Shown here piece by piece: positions 1 to 12,779 of a stretch of 64,000 nucleotides of DNA. The stretch is from Alisma plantago-aquatica (taxonomy: Eukaryota > Streptophyta > Magnoliopsida > Alismatales > Alismataceae), in contig OY856412.1 of NCBI GenBank assembly GCA_963693085.1, forward strand, positions 963,818,281 through 963,882,280. The letters are read 5' to 3'. Position 1 is the first letter of the stretch; each line of letters begins with the position of its first letter. The notes under the pieces are model-generated. The model searched no databases and was not told the origin of the DNA. It worked only from the letters and a program-made list of their open reading frames with translations. The position numbers were made by a program, and so were the translations under genes.

Positions 1-1553
1 AGGTATTAGTTATCTGATAAGTGGTAACAAGTGTTCCTTGATAAACTGAGGGTTTGAATACCCATTTCCTATAATTATGATGATGAGTTTGTGAAAGAAT
101 GAGAATGCTGCTGATGATATGAGGGATTGAGATCCCAATGCCTTATTAAAGATTTGAATAGTACTTGATGAAAGTATTACACATTCTTTGTAGCAATTGT
201 TAAAATAATTGATGTTTGGAAACTTGTTTGATGCTAAAAGAATATGGTAATACACTTAATTAATCAAGTGGTATCATATAATGTAGTTGCCCTGACCACA
301 GATCCATCAGCGTCAGAATTTGCTGAATGGTAAAATGAGTTAATACTTGGAGCACATATTTTTGAATATGTGGGGGTAATTGGGCAATTATATCCTCATG
401 CCCCATAGGAATGGCTGCAGGCTATATCCTATGTACGGGATTGGTTACAGACCATACCCCAGTATGAGTATGGCTACGGGCCATGACTCCATGATATGAT
501 ACCAGGCATTGGCTACATGCCATAACCCTGAAGAGAGTATATGCTACGGGCTATAACTCTATAGCGAAGATGCCGATATACCCCGACAAGCTAATTGCAG
601 TTTGACACGTGATGTCTCTGCCATATAATCTCATACTGACCGAGAAGGTTGAGGTCTTGGAGTCCGACTCTTCCATTGACCTTGTGTGGTACCGATGCTT
701 TACGTAATCGTGGTCGGTTGGAACATGAACGGTATACTTCATCTCTTCAGGGCATTAAGTATGATTGTAAAATATAATCAGCCGTGTAGCGTATTTGCTT
801 AAGGTTGAAATACGAAAATCACTGGTTGATGTTATCTTGCTTAGCATAGTGGATAAATGTTATACATGTTCTTCATATTCCTTATTGGATAAGTGACATG
901 CTGCTTTATCAAGTCATAGCTGAAATGCTTTGAATAAGAATATTATTCTAATATGTTTAGACAATGAATTATCTGCTATTGAACATTTATATTTCCTCTG
1001 GTCAGTTTTATTTTATTAAACTGCAATAATAATATTTCTGGTGGAGAGTTATATCTCTCACTGGGACAATTTCAATTGTCTCACCCCGTGGGATCCAACT
1101 TTTTAGGTAGACGCGGAGGGAGAGGCAGAAACCCTACAGCAGGGGAAGAGCAGCAACAACAACAGGGACAACAGTAAATTCTCAGGTGGAGACACTGGCT
1201 GTCATGTCTTGTATATAGAGTCCTATGTGTCGTCTATGTACTCTCAGGTCCTCGGAGTCAGTAGTTAGTTTAATGAATCGATCTGAGATTTTGGCTTGAT
1301 GCCTCAATGTTCTTATACTGCCTGTGTACAGTTTAACAGAGCAGTTGATGTATGTAACCCTCAAGAAAGAATGATACAAGATATGCACTTGTGAACCAGA
1401 ATGTAATTGAATTACTTTGGTTCTTTTAAAAGAGTTTTCTAATGTATGGATCTCTTTGTAAACAATTTTAATTTTTAGTGATTTTCAGTAATTCCGCTGC
1501 TAACATTCATTTCCGCTTAAGTAAATCATATTTTTGTGATTTGCTTTGCCACA
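1..1553 (+). mobile_element. 3' part of a long Ty3/gypsy-like LTR (cut by window start)
   Basis: This stretch matches, in opposite orientation, the complete 4-kb solo LTR at 46980-50972 and the LTR at 58592 onward. Shared blocks are the region around 290-400 (matching 60080-60180 reversed), the segment around 560-720 (matching 59690-59820 and 47800-47940 reversed), the tGTACTCTCAGGTCCt motif near 1237-1256 (matching about 47325-47340 and 58911 reversed) and the terminal TTTGCCACA ending at 1553, like TTGCCACA of the solo LTR. No tRNA primer-binding site follows 1553, so this is probably a solo LTR or a truncated copy. The left end lies outside the window, so the target duplication cannot be tested. 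Confidence 0.6.
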
Positions 1554-2385
1554 TGCACAGTCGCTGTCAAAGATAGGTGGTTGAAGACCGCACCTGCTGC
1601 GAGGTATAGTCACTGATCAAGCCTCAGGACCAGATATTACTTGCTAAAACCATCCTTCCCATTACATAGATGTTGATGCGATCTGCTGGTTATGGGTTTA
1701 TGGTCAAGTAAATTTGTGTTTTCGCTGTCTACTCCAACCACGTAAAACCCAACAACTCTATGGTGGCACTCATTAAGAAAAGAAGCAACACCATCGTCAG
1801 CCTTATACCTCCAAGTTGCAATGTACCTGGGACTAAGGTAAATCATACCTACCACAGACCTGAAGCATTAGACTTTGGTGTCTACAGAGATGCGGCCTTC
1901 AACCTCCAGACTAAGAAGGTTGGTTTAGGAATCCATGTAGTGAGTGTTGAAGGCCACCGTGTCATGGGTTTTGGTCTCCCTTTTATTGCTAACTCATCCC
2001 TTGATACTAAAACTCGGGTCATAGTCCAAGAAAGCTCCATCTGCAAGATCAAAGACTTGCAAAACATCACCATTATGTTCGATGCATAATGTGTTATCAG
2101 CATCATCGCCAACATCTCTGATCCCGACCACTTCTCCAACCCTTATGAAGAAAATTTCATGGCTCCTTCCAGTAGCCACAATCTCTGGCCCTCGAACATA
2201 TCCTAGACGATCTGAACTTGGTGTCAAATGCCATTTCGAAACACTCTCTTTCTTCCTTCTCTCAATTCTTCTTTAGTTTTTTCAAGCCACCTTGGATTAG
2301 CCTATGTGTAAACATTAACTTTAGTTGCTTTTGTCTTGTTCTCGAGCACATGATGAATAATAACTAAACTCTAGTTTTTTTGCTT
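1554..2385. other. Spacer with a possible decayed coding stretch on the minus strand
   Basis: Between 2227 and 1637 the minus strand shows two open pieces in different frames (1994-2227 and 1637-1855) whose composition looks protein-like, for example the run NECHHRVVGFYVVGVDSEN in the second. They would form one decayed reading frame only with at least two frame changes. I do not recognise a family. A plus-strand ORF at 1760-2089 overlaps them and is equally unsupported. This could be a host pseudogene or internal debris of the neighbouring retroelement. Confidence 0.25.
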
Positions 2386-2810
2386 TGAAAAAAAGTAAAG
2401 ACAAAAGTGTAGTTTGCACATACCATGTACAAATTGTAATTCCAAAAATATTGACAAAATTTGCAGATCCCCCTTCGTAGACTTTCTTATATAGTATAGA
2501 CGAGTCTTCTTATATAGTATATATATTTTAAAAGTAAAGATAAACTTCAGTTTACACACACAAGGACCATCTTGTAATTCTAAAATATAATAAAAAATAC
2601 ATTTAGCTCCCTCCACGACCTTTCTTATGTAGTACATATGAGCCTCTTATATAGTTCACAATTTTAAAAAGTAAAGACAAAGTGTTGTTTGCACACACGG
2701 GGCCAGTTTGTAATTCAAAAAATAATCAAACAATTAAATTTAGCCCCCTCTATGAGATTTTTTTATGTAGTATATATGAGTCTTCTTATATAGTATATAA
2801 TTTTAAAATT
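2386..2810. repeat. Three-copy degenerate tandem repeat, period about 137-145 bp
   Basis: Three consecutive units start near 2386, 2531 and 2668. Each carries aAAGTAAAGAc, then GTTTgCACAca, TTGTAATTc, an A-rich stretch, a pyrimidine-rich cCCCcTc block, and TTcTTATaTAGTATATA. The units differ by many substitutions, so the array is old. No ORF runs through it. Confidence 0.65.
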
Positions 2811-3614
2811 TAAAGGATATTGATCACAACATGACTCATTTTGGTGTTTGGCAAAATTTGGATGAGAAGTGGGATTTATGACTTGCTAGTTACTTTTTAG
2901 TTAGGATATCCGAACAACTCAAACCTATTATGAGTGACATGTCAAGATATATTCTCTATTCTGATATTGATTTTAAAGAATATCAAGAGCTTAATTGTAT
3001 TGAGTTTTGAACAACATTTTATCCATAATAGACTAATCTAGACAACTATCAAAACTAACCTAGTCAGAATTTTACAAAATTACAATTTTCATATTACATT
3101 CCAAACAAGCATTTAGAAAGTGGTTGACATGTTAAACAAGAGATGTTAGTTTACAACCCCATTGAAGAAAGTTTATGCAAAAAAATGTTGTAGGAACTAG
3201 GACAGTCAATGACGGGCCCGGATTGGTTCTGTCTCCAATAATTAAAAGATCCAATCAAGTCTTTATGAAATGGACACTCACTATTGAGCATGGTGTAGGG
3301 GCGGATACCCATGACATGTTTGGTGCATGACTTACCCTTCTAGGGTGTGTCTATTTCTATATGGGAAGAATTTCTCAATATCAAGAAAATACCATACAAA
3401 TTAGAGTTATTATAAACTTAAGTATATAAATATGCCACATTTATCACAAATTTTAATTGCTTAATATACCACTATAAAGAATTAATTTTGAGATATATAA
3501 TTACAACATAATAATAAATGTTAGATAGTGGTAAATAAGCAGTAAGTTTAACTATATTGGCAACTAGACTCATATGCATGCTTTAAAAGAATTTAATACA
3601 AGATATAAGGGGGT
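2811..3614. other. AT-rich spacer, nothing recognised
   Basis: No ORF of note, no protein similarity that I can see, and no clear repeat boundary. Confidence 0.5.
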
Positions 3615-4315
3615 TAAGAATTATACTATATGAAAAAGTTCATGGAGAGTTTCTTCTATATATTTTTTACCATTTTCCTAAAATATATAAAACAATCCTT
3701 GTATTCTAGTCTACACTATATAGGAAAGAGTGTACATATATTATAAATATTGTTTTTATGATTTTAGTTATAAGTTAGTCTTTTATTCTAATAAGTCAAC
3801 TCTTGAGAGCCCATAACGGTTTGTATGTTCTCTTTCATTTAGTTTTGGAGTTACAAATTGGTCTTTGAGTATTCTAAAAATGCTATATGAAAGGTTGTAT
3901 GAGGAGTTGAATATAATTTCTGTCTTAAGTTTTTAACTTAATAATTGGTCATTGTCTCACTATATATAAAATCTATACCATGTAAAAGATCATGACGAAG
4001 GGTTTCTTATATATTTTTTATCTTCTAAATTATAAAATAGTAATTATTCTCAAATATATACTATATTGGAAAGAGTGTATGTGAATTATTTGCAAAAAAA
4101 AATTATAGGTATAAGTTAGTCTTTTATTCTAACAAGGCATCTTTGTGAGAGACCAAAAGGGTTTGGATGCGACTTTTTTATTTAGTTTTTACATTATAAG
4201 TTGGCCCATATCTATTTTAATATGGCTATATGAAAGGCCCTATGAGGTTGAGCATAATTTTTCCTTTAAACATTCAAGCTATATATTGATTCTTGTCTTA
4301 TTATATATAAATGGT
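3615..4315. repeat. Two-copy tandem repeat, period about 345 bp
   Basis: Shared anchors recur about 344 bp apart: GGAAAGAGTGTa at 3724 and 4069, GTTAGTCTTTTATTCTAA at 3774 and 4117, and CTATATGAAAGG at 3883 and 4227. The units run roughly 3615-3963 and 3964-4315, are diverged, and contain no supported gene. The short ORF at 4145-4345 lies inside the second unit and is probably chance. Confidence 0.65.
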
Positions 4316-4948
4316 GATATGTGTTTCTCACATAAGATTTTTTAATTACTAATTAGGCTTTGTGCATTTCACTAAAGTTGTATGTGAAGTCATTTTTGTG
4401 GTTGATAGGGTTGGAAGTATGACACAACTAAGGCATAAATAGTAAGGGACGTGATCGCTTTGACATGACACTGAGAAAGATCCACACGACGGCTTTGCAA
4501 ACCTGAAAGCATTTATTACTTTTATCCCTTGCTTCTCTTTTTAATGATATTCTTCTTTCTCCTCCACTAGCATGACATTGATCAAAATAAGTTTCAACAT
4601 ATATCTTTCCTATTTCTGTCAGTCTAAATCACTCCCATTTAAAGTAATCTAAAATTTTATTTTCTTTAGTTAAATAAAGTGATACCATATATAAACGACA
4701 TTTAGAGTAATCTAAAATTTTCAAATATGTACAATATACTAGATATGTTTAATTTCATATTAGAGAGTGTTTTTTTACTTAATATCAACAAACGTCGGGA
4801 GGGTTGGGAGAAGAACTCTAAAAGTTTTTGTTTGCATCAATTACTTAAACAAATAACTCTTTCAATAGTAGCATGTATCTTAATATATTCTAATATCAGA
4901 TTAGAAAAGAAAGAGCACCTATCACGACCTTTTTTTGGGTGTCGTTAT
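4316..4948. other. AT-rich spacer, nothing recognised
   Basis: No coding signal or repeat that I can support. A 74-codon ORF at 4727-4951 runs into the MITE edge and has no recognisable content. Confidence 0.5.
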
Positions 4949-5898
4949 TAGGGATGTAAATGGGTAGGGTATGATGTGATTGTGATCATATCCATAACCA
5001 TAACCGTTTAGTTAAGTGGATATATATGGCAATGGATATATACCTGCTTTTCTAAGAGCTATAGCTGCACCATACCTATATCCGCATAACCGCAGGGTAT
5101 ATGGACGGATAAGTGGGTATATCCGATATACAACTACAAACTTAGGGATACAATAAACTACCACATTAGTTAGATGATATTGATACTATTGTGGTGTAAA
5201 TACATTCTTTTTTGTGCAAATATAGTATTTGATAAATAAATAATTTGTCATCTTAAAATAGACAACCAAAACTAGCATGTTGATACAACTAAATCAAAAT
5301 ACAAAAAAGAAATGGTAATTGTTGTTTCTGTTGGTGAATATTACATAGTTTGACTACTATTAATAGAAATTAGACACTCACACTGACCTTGAAAATTATG
5401 TTGGCTTTCCTTCAGATTGGGAAAAAGAGTGGAGCCAACAATATGTAACATATCTCTAAACCTGTTATAGAGAAATATCACTCAAGACAGTGAGGAAAGA
5501 GGAGAACAATGAGAGAATGATTTTTTATCGTTAATTTGATGAAATGTACATGTGAGGCTAGAAGATGCTTAAAGTTCAATATATTTATTTATTTTACTAT
5601 TGTAAGGTACACTTATTTACTAGATCTGAGTGCTACAATGTGGACTATTACATCCTAATATAAATATTTATTACTTTAAAGTACATATACTTGTCATATG
5701 TGAATACTACAATATGCACCATTACATTCTAATATAATTTATTTATATCAAAAATATAATAAATAGATTTATGAATATACAAAGTATGGTTACATACATA
5801 ACCATAGACATAACTAGTGACATCGGTTACATGATTATAAAAATTTGCCTACAATGGGTATAGAGGGTATGGATTTCGTGGGTATACGTTCATGTCTA
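4949..5898. mobile_element. Probable hAT-type MITE (about 950 bp)
   Basis: The left end reads TAGGGATGTAAATGGGTAGG and the right end, reversed, reads TAGACATGAACGTATACCC, a weak terminal inverted repeat of the TAGGG hAT type. The interior shows mirrored runs typical of these MITEs (ATCCATAACCATAACC near 4990 and GGGTATATCC near 5120; TAGAGGGTATGG near 5860). The 8-bp flanks (gtcgttat and tttagtat) match at only four positions, so the boundaries are uncertain. Confidence 0.45.
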
Positions 5899-6107
5899 TT
5901 TAGTATTTACAGCCTTGGTCATTATCGTGCAGTGGGGGTAGGTTAGGCATTTTGGGGCGGGGTGTTCACGTGTTGTCCAAGTTACCGAAAGTTGAACAGC
6001 TTGAACTTGTGCCTACATATTCGTCACCTTTTTCTCTTTCGCTTCCCTCGCACACTCACTAGTCAGTACTGCTGTGGTCGAAATTACGGCTCGAAACCCG
6101 CAACACC
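5899..6107 (+). promoter_or_regulatory. Promoter/5'-leader-like segment before the 6108 ORF
   Basis: GC content rises compared with the surroundings. A pyrimidine-rich patch (TTTTTCTCTTTCGCTTCC, about 6030-6048) resembles the Y-patch of plant core promoters and precedes the ATG by about 60 bp. No clear TATA box was found. The assignment rests on composition only. Confidence 0.3.
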
Positions 6108-6431
6108 ATGATGATCGGCAATCTCATCGGTTATCGTCTCCAGCATCCTCTTCTCTCGCTGCCCCAACGGCCGGCAGATTCCGACAACTTCATCTCTCCC
6201 ATGGCGTCAAGGGCTTGGACCAGTGAGATGAAATTTCCTGGTACCAGGATGTTCGAGCCATTGGATGAACGGTATAAGCCCACCGGCAAGATGCTGGTTG
6301 CTCCATCTATCCTGATGCGCCTCAATATCGGCACGTTAAGCCAAAGCAAGTATACAACCCCGGAATTCCTAGCGCCATTGAAGCTGGATCACTCCATCAC
6401 TCGGTTCATCGAATCCAGTTTCGGCTATTAG
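6108..6431 (+). CDS. Hypothetical protein, 107 aa, possible small gene or first exon
   Basis: The ATG sits in a good plant context (CAACACCATGATG) with a second, stronger one at 6200 (CCCATGGCG). The protein is basic and polar with no transmembrane segment, signal peptide or family motif that I recognise; a stretch is MFEPLDERYKPTGKM. The ORF is clearly more GC-rich than its surroundings and follows a CT-rich leader, which supports a real or recently real gene. It ends with TAG at 6429-6431, and I see no obvious downstream exon. The minus-strand ORF at 6131-6349 is its shadow. It could also be a captured gene fragment. Confidence 0.4.
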   Translation: MMIGNLIGYRLQHPLLSLPQRPADSDNFISPMASRAWTSEMKFPGTRMFEPLDERYKPTGKMLVAPSILMRLNIGTLSQSKYTTPEFLAPLKLDHSITRFIESSFGY

Positions 6432-6524
6432 CTTACTTGCCATCTACTCTTAGGACAGTTATTAGCAGCATATATATAGGTTAACAAGCTCGTAAGCTTC
6501 GATCCCTGCTAACTCATACGGGAA

Positions 6525-7800
6525 GGTTCTATTAATCATTTTGTGCACTCTTAGATGCTAGAGTTTTGGGTATTTCTCTGCTATTACCCAACGTTTTGAG
6601 ATTATAGAGTTACACACAATGATGCTAACTCATACGGGGTCTACTAAATATTGTGTACTCTTAAATGCTGGAATTACGCATATCATTTTTCTTCAGTTTA
6701 TCTAGTACATATTTTATGGTCATTCATTAGTTATTGTTGTGTCGACAGCTGCACAGTAGAGTGAAAATACAAGAGTTTTACATTGTATCTATCCTCCTCT
6801 GAGCTTTTGCGTTTATGTAGCAAAGCAATACTTCGGTTTAGTGGAAATGAATTGTACTTCTTATGTGACTAAGAGCCCCTACAAAGGTATTCGGAGGTAC
6901 ATATGCTAACAATTTTTGGCATCTAACCATGTTATTTATCATTTTGAAACCTAAGGTTGTATCATTCTCTACCTGGAGCACAGTTAATCACATGATTTTG
7001 TTGTACTAAAACCCACTTTGATTGCTACTTGCTGCTTGATGTGGGTAGCTTGTAGTTCCGCTGAGACATAACCTACAGTTTGAAGGCAAACTATGAAAAA
7101 TCCAGAATTAAAGTGGACACAGACTGCGAAATTGCGGTCCTATGTGGTAGAAAAGAAGTAGTTCTCATATTATCTGTTTATGTATTTCCATTCTTATTTA
7201 TCTGTTGTTACATAATGTTTTAGTTACTCAATTGGATTGGATGGCGGTTGCTCTATAAATCATTTGTTGTACTCTTAGATTCTAAACTCTATACACTGCA
7301 ACATTGAGTTTCAGTTTATTCGATGGATTGGATGGGGGTTGCTCTATCAATCATTTGTTGTACTCTTAGATTCTAAACTCTATACACTGTAGCATTGAGT
7401 TTCAGTTTATTCGATGCATATTTGACCGTCATTATTTATAGTTATCGATGTGTAGCCACTGAAAATAGAAGAATCTTACATTAGCTTGATAATCTCATCT
7501 GAGTTTTTGAGTTCCCCTGGCAGAGCCACGGTTCGTTTTGGTGGAAGAGAAGTACTCTCCGTCGTATGAGGAAGAAAACACATGTTAACTATAATAATTT
7601 GACACCAAAGTTTCTTGATTGCCTAAAGTTGTATGAGAAATCCAGAATAAAAGCAGTTAAGTTTATTTATTTTATTGACCACATTGGTAGATATCTGGTT
7701 GATCATCTGGGTTTCAATTCTTCATTGATGGGAAAATTTTGTTCTGTGACAACATAGTGGATATACTAAAATAAAAAGTAGTTGTCCTATCATCCATATA
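6525..7800. repeat. Decayed tandem duplication of about 0.6-0.7 kb units
   Basis: Sequence from about 6525-7170 recurs, diverged, at about 7230-7800. Shared blocks in order: a TACTCTTAgAtgCTa motif, TTCAGTTTATtc, a TTATTgTTGTGTcGacAGC-like block, then AGTTTTACATT..., CtGAGctTTTGcGTT, CGgTTTaGTGGAaaxGaAgTACT, and xxAAATCCAGAATtAAAG. The copies hold no supported ORF. It lies just downstream of the 107-codon ORF and may be duplicated 3' or intron sequence. Confidence 0.5.
7234..7415. repeat. Perfectly phased 2 x 91-bp tandem duplication
   Basis: Units 7234-7324 and 7325-7415 both begin GGATTGGATGG and end TTCAGTTTATTCGAT. They differ at only a few positions, so this duplication is much younger than the larger one that contains it. 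Confidence 0.85.
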
Positions 7801-10720
7801 GGAAAAGAAGCCCAACAATATTTGTAGGATTTTTGAAAGCTAACTGCAGAGATTTTATATTCGAGATTTTTTTCTTACTGGCACCCAACACTGTTATTAT
7901 TCAGTAGAGGAATGGACTCCACAAGGCACTTTTAACGATTCAGATTTCTGCACATAAGGTTATTATAATGCAGACATTTGCTCTATCATTCTTACTGCAT
8001 ATAAAACATACGAAAATGTTGCCTATGAACTTTCTTTTTGTGCTTATAGATTATGCATGTATCCTTGTTTCCAGTATGAGAGATTGCCATCCATTACAGG
8101 TAGCATGTTGATTGTTGTTATTATTAGTGCGTTGAAAAGATGTTGTTCTTGATGCATGAAATACTCATCGTTACCTTGGTGTTAAAAGGGTCAGATGTGT
8201 CGCCCGCGCTCCTATCGTGTAGTAATGGTTGTATCTGTAGGATAGTACCCAACCCCAAAATTGATTAACCAGGGTCTTCAAATAAATAGTTTGTATTTTG
8301 GGCTTGGGTGGCAGTGGGGTCATTGGATCGACTTCTAGTCAAGATGTTCAAAAATTGAAAATTAATGTTTTGACGAAATCTTGAAAATTTTAGTTGAGTC
8401 ATTCAGGTCAGAAAAAAAATTGTACATGTTGGCTCCTGTCGGGTCAAAATTGGCAGTCCTATTTCAAGGATGATTAAACCTTCGTATGACTATGGGCTGA
8501 GTTCACATCTTGTCCATTCGCTTGAAATAGCTATCAGGCTTGTTTACAAGACACAACTCATGCAATAAAACATTAGGAAATACTAGGTGTAACAGAGAAG
8601 TTGATCGTTAAGGTACGCTCAGATAAGAATCACACCTATTTTGTTGGTTCTCGATTAGATCTTCAGCTACTAATGTGATCCTATTCCCCATCTCAAACTG
8701 GCTATGGCTGACACCAATGCCCAACTTTGCTCGTAGATAGAAGGATTGCTGTTCAGATAGAGGCTTTTCTAAAGATGTCAGCCAATGTTTAAAGGATTGA
8801 ACAGACTTAGGTCTGAATGTTGGTGACTACTGTCTCTCTTACATAGTGGTCATGGATTCCTAGACGTTTGTTTCAAGCATGACAAAACACAGAGTTCAGT
8901 CGTGCAGTGATGCAATAGAGTTGTTGTCATTTGAATGTTGTGATGCATGGCCACTCAACTTTGTAACTTCTTTCATAACCTATCAGATATATTACTAGAA
9001 CTGAATTTGGTGAATACAAATACGTATAGGGTAATAATGAAAAGGGGAAAACTGGAACTGTCTAAGTTCACCATAAATGGAGGCAGGTACGCTGATAATA
9101 CAACCCACAGATTGGGGAAAGGACACTGATCTGAGAACAAACCAAAACCCAAAAAAGATTGTGACAAAACAACCCACTAAGTCATGTAAGTCAACCAACA
9201 TCAAATTATCAGAAAAACCACCAGGGAACCAATCCAGCCAATCAGACCAGGAGGAGCACAACCATCAGCCAGCATCATAGGGCCATCACATCATCACGTG
9301 GGGAGTGCAGCTTAGCACCAACCTCAAAGTTGATTTATCCCTTTGTAACGTGATATAGAAATCCTTCGTTGCTTATTGTAAGTCGATGAGACATTCACAA
9401 TCACAAATTCAATATAAGGGATGTGTTTCTCTTGACAAAAATTTTAAAGTTTGGAAAATATGCTTGAAACATAGATAAGAATAGGTAAAAGTACGGTCAT
9501 CTATCCGGGGCGGGGATATCAGATACATACATATAGAATTGAATTTCTATAATGATATAAGCAATACTTAAGTAGATATCGAGGAGATGAGGTGAGGATG
9601 TCATGTTGGTTTTATTGAAGGGCTTCCAATGGAGTACCTAACTTCACAATTTCAAGAGCGAATTTGGCTACAAAGATGAGTTACAATCAGACAACTTGGA
9701 GGGAAATTATGCAAATTAGATACTACATTGAATTAAGGAAGGAATTGGTGATATAGCTAGAAGCCTGGAGCACCATATATTTTTCCCAAAAGAACCAATC
9801 TGGGGGGATGAAATTATGATTTCATGTAGCATTTAGGTTCTTGAAAAGGTTTCTTGAAGTCATATCTTTTACTACATATGGGAGATTGAGGATCCTCATG
9901 CGGCTGGGTACCCTTAGTTTCAATGAATTTTTGTGTGTTTTGAGTGCATACCTCACTAGGTAAGGGAAAATCCGCAGCTCATGTTTTACAACAATCCTAC
10001 TAAGATGATGATTAGGGAATTTTGTGTTAAAGCACATTGACCAAGTTTAAGGACTTTGAATGAGTTGGAGTTTAACAAAATTAACTTGTCCTATACTATT
10101 GATGAAAGATCTGGTTCCTGAGTTCCCAAGTTCAGACCTAGTGATGCAAGTCACAAGCAGATGTTCTCCTACAATGGAACAATCACTTAGACCCGCATGT
10201 GGCGCGATCTTGGTGGTACTAGAAGCCCCAAGGTTTTATGGTGGGATAAATGGAAGTATTGCATTAGGTAGAACTTGATAGGGACAACCCAAGCTAATTG
10301 ATGTTATAATAACAAAAGATAATAAAAAAGTTGAGTAGTTCTATAGTGAACAACACAGTTCTATATTGTTTTACATATTCTTATTGCTCAATCTGTCTCT
10401 ACTATTGTTAATTATCATGTTATACCTAATTTGCTAAAATAAGGACATTTGTGGAAGAAGTATAACTTTCTTGGTTAATTAAACTGGACTAAGCATACCT
10501 CTTTTGTCTCTTAGATGTGTTTTATCATTTATTGGGACATTACGCCTCATCCCATTAGTTTTATGATCTTAGAGTCTCAAAAACATATAAAAAATATCAT
10601 AGTGATGTGTCACCACCTCTGTAGATCCAATAGTGACAATAACGAGCCTCCAAATAGAGGTGTGAGTTAACTGGTCTTGATGTCTAGAGTTTCTCATACA
10701 AAGCATAAAACTAGGTATAA
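7801..10720. other. Long spacer, no gene or element recognised
   Basis: Several ORFs of 60-88 codons occur on both strands (for example 8973-9261 and 9822-10278) but they overlap each other in opposite frames and show no motif. The sequence is moderately AT-rich with no clear repeat ends. Part of it is probably transposon debris too old to classify by eye. Confidence 0.45.
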
Positions 10721-10830
10721 TGTGACACACCGATCACACTCAAAACAAGATTACTCAAAACAAAATGCAGAATTAGTACTAAACATCCAGATTACCAGAA
10801 AACATGGTAAATTAAAACCAATCACTTATA
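10721..10830 (-). mobile_element. Fragment of the 4-kb-family LTR (3' LTR tip)
   Basis: It begins TGTGACACACCGATCACACT and continues with AGATTACTCAAAA and AxCATGGTAAATTAAAACC. The LTR at 58592 begins TGTGATAACCCGTTACACTA and carries the same two following blocks in the same order and spacing. Only the tip is recognisable here. Confidence 0.5.
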
Positions 10831-12779
10831 TAGCCACAATAGCAGAGCATATTACATAGAAGTCCGTAAACCGTTCCACTTGTATCACTGATTATAACAT
10901 CCCAAATTTTCTAGACCAATTTAAGCCTTAAAGTGTGGTTTTCCTTAAACAAAAATAGTTGGGGGTCTTAATGTAAAAAGACCATGAAATTATACTCCAT
11001 ATAGAAAAATAAAGTAAATTGAGGCTCAAAATAGTTTTCTTTTATACATATATGCATAATGTGTTGAAATTAACTTAAAATGTTGAATACATGTCTTCCT
11101 TTTCCCTTTTCTTTTCTCTATCCTCCAAGATTACAATAAAGCATAAAAAGAGGATAAAGAGGTGATCGTGTGACTCTTGAATGAGTAAATAAAGTACATC
11201 TCGAGTTTGACTCAAGGGTTCAATAATAAAAGCCTTTTTCAAAGTATTTCACCCTTTAATGCATTATAATTAATGTTAATAGCCAATATAGTGATTATAC
11301 ACCAAAACATATACAAAACCAAAAACTAGTTGCCTAGAAATATTCTAGACTTTCGAATTAATCCATGGTTCAAGTTTGAACTCATTTGGACCATGTTTGG
11401 CCATCCAATTAAAAATTAGAAAGGTTTAAATATAGTTTTTCTAAGAAATCAGTTAGAGTTACATTAATCACATTTATTTCCCTAAAGTTTGGTCATTTAT
11501 CTATATCACACGTTACAATTTTAATTATATCTTTGCATGCACCATCCAACGGTCATGATATGATTACTCACGATCCAACGTCCGTTGCGTCGTCCCCTAC
11601 CTCTGATGATTTCACAAAATTGACACAAATGACACGACTTTCTCTCTCAATCTTGTTCTACATCATTTCTTCATCATTTTTAGATATTTCTTCTCCATTG
11701 AATATGGAATGGCGTTACGAATCCAACAAGCCTTTACTCGCCCCCTCTCTCTCACTGTAGAAGAAATGCCCAATCATCCTCTCTCATCCTCTCACTAACA
11801 TGAGTTGCATCTGCCACTAGAGCAATCCCCTTGCCTACCCAAGACATTCTATAGCATCACCGGCCCCTAAGATTTTCTCCTCCTACAACAATTTGAGACA
11901 TCCATGCCCCAAACATCGTAATCTACTCACTTTGGGTCTCCAACGACCACGGTCATAGTTCTCCACCTTCCAGCCACCTCTCCCCAATCACCGACATTTG
12001 CACTATCTCCTGGCCACGCTGAACTCAACCCCAGTCCCATCATGGGCAGTGATTCACCCATGAGGCCTCGCAACAAACTACCAGGGAGACTGGTGTGGAT
12101 CTCTACTGCCAGGGACGTCTGATCGTGCTTGGCTTGTGGAAAATGAACATAAGACCTCAGAAGGGACCACTTAAGCTCCTACAATACATCTGCCTCATAG
12201 TTTGAGGTAATGGTCAAGATGCATCTTTACATACTCACCTACTTCCAGCTTTGTGGCGACCAATTTTTGCCCTATTTGATCATGTGAACCCTGCTTTGTC
12301 GTTGCCTAATGATTGAATTTTGCATTGGTTGTCTTTGAGGGCATGAATTCCCCTTCTTTCCTCGTCACCTTGTCCCCCCCGTATGCCATGACCTGTTGTT
12401 TTTTCAGCGAGTTGAGCTTGTCGTTCGACCTTGTTTTGACCCTGAATGAAGGACCGTTGGATTCATGGAAACAAGACGGAGCTAATGCTCCTCTCCGTTT
12501 CAACTGAGTTGGCATGTCCTGCTAGATCACATGTGGATATCACCACAGCTACTGCCTGTGATCCATGTCCTGAAGTAGGAACAAGCAAGGTCGTGATTAG
12601 ACCTTGGTGTCCTAGCGAGATCGATCACATTATCAATGTCACAAGGGCATTTTTGGGAAGTGATCTTGGTTTTTGGGTTGCCCCTTCATATACAAGTCTA
12701 GATTATTACATGAATGCTTTAATATATTCCTAGAAAATATGCAATGAATAGACAATTATGCAATCTAGAATGTATAACA
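10831..12779. other. Probable degenerate LTR-like sequence, unresolved
   Basis: Near 10885 the text TGATTATAACATCCCAAATT resembles the start of gypsy-type LTRs. The CAACGGTCATGATATGATTACT and ACGATCCAACGTCCGTTG segment near 11548-11585 resembles a motif common in plant LTR leaders. No matching second end or target duplication is visible. From about 11800 to 12740 the composition is less AT-rich but ORFs on both strands overlap and none is recognised. Confidence 0.3.

Noticed and set aside
9077..9280. Lys/Asn/Gln-rich ORF with antisense partners
   Set aside because: Both strands are open by chance in the same interval, with no motif and no promoter-like context.
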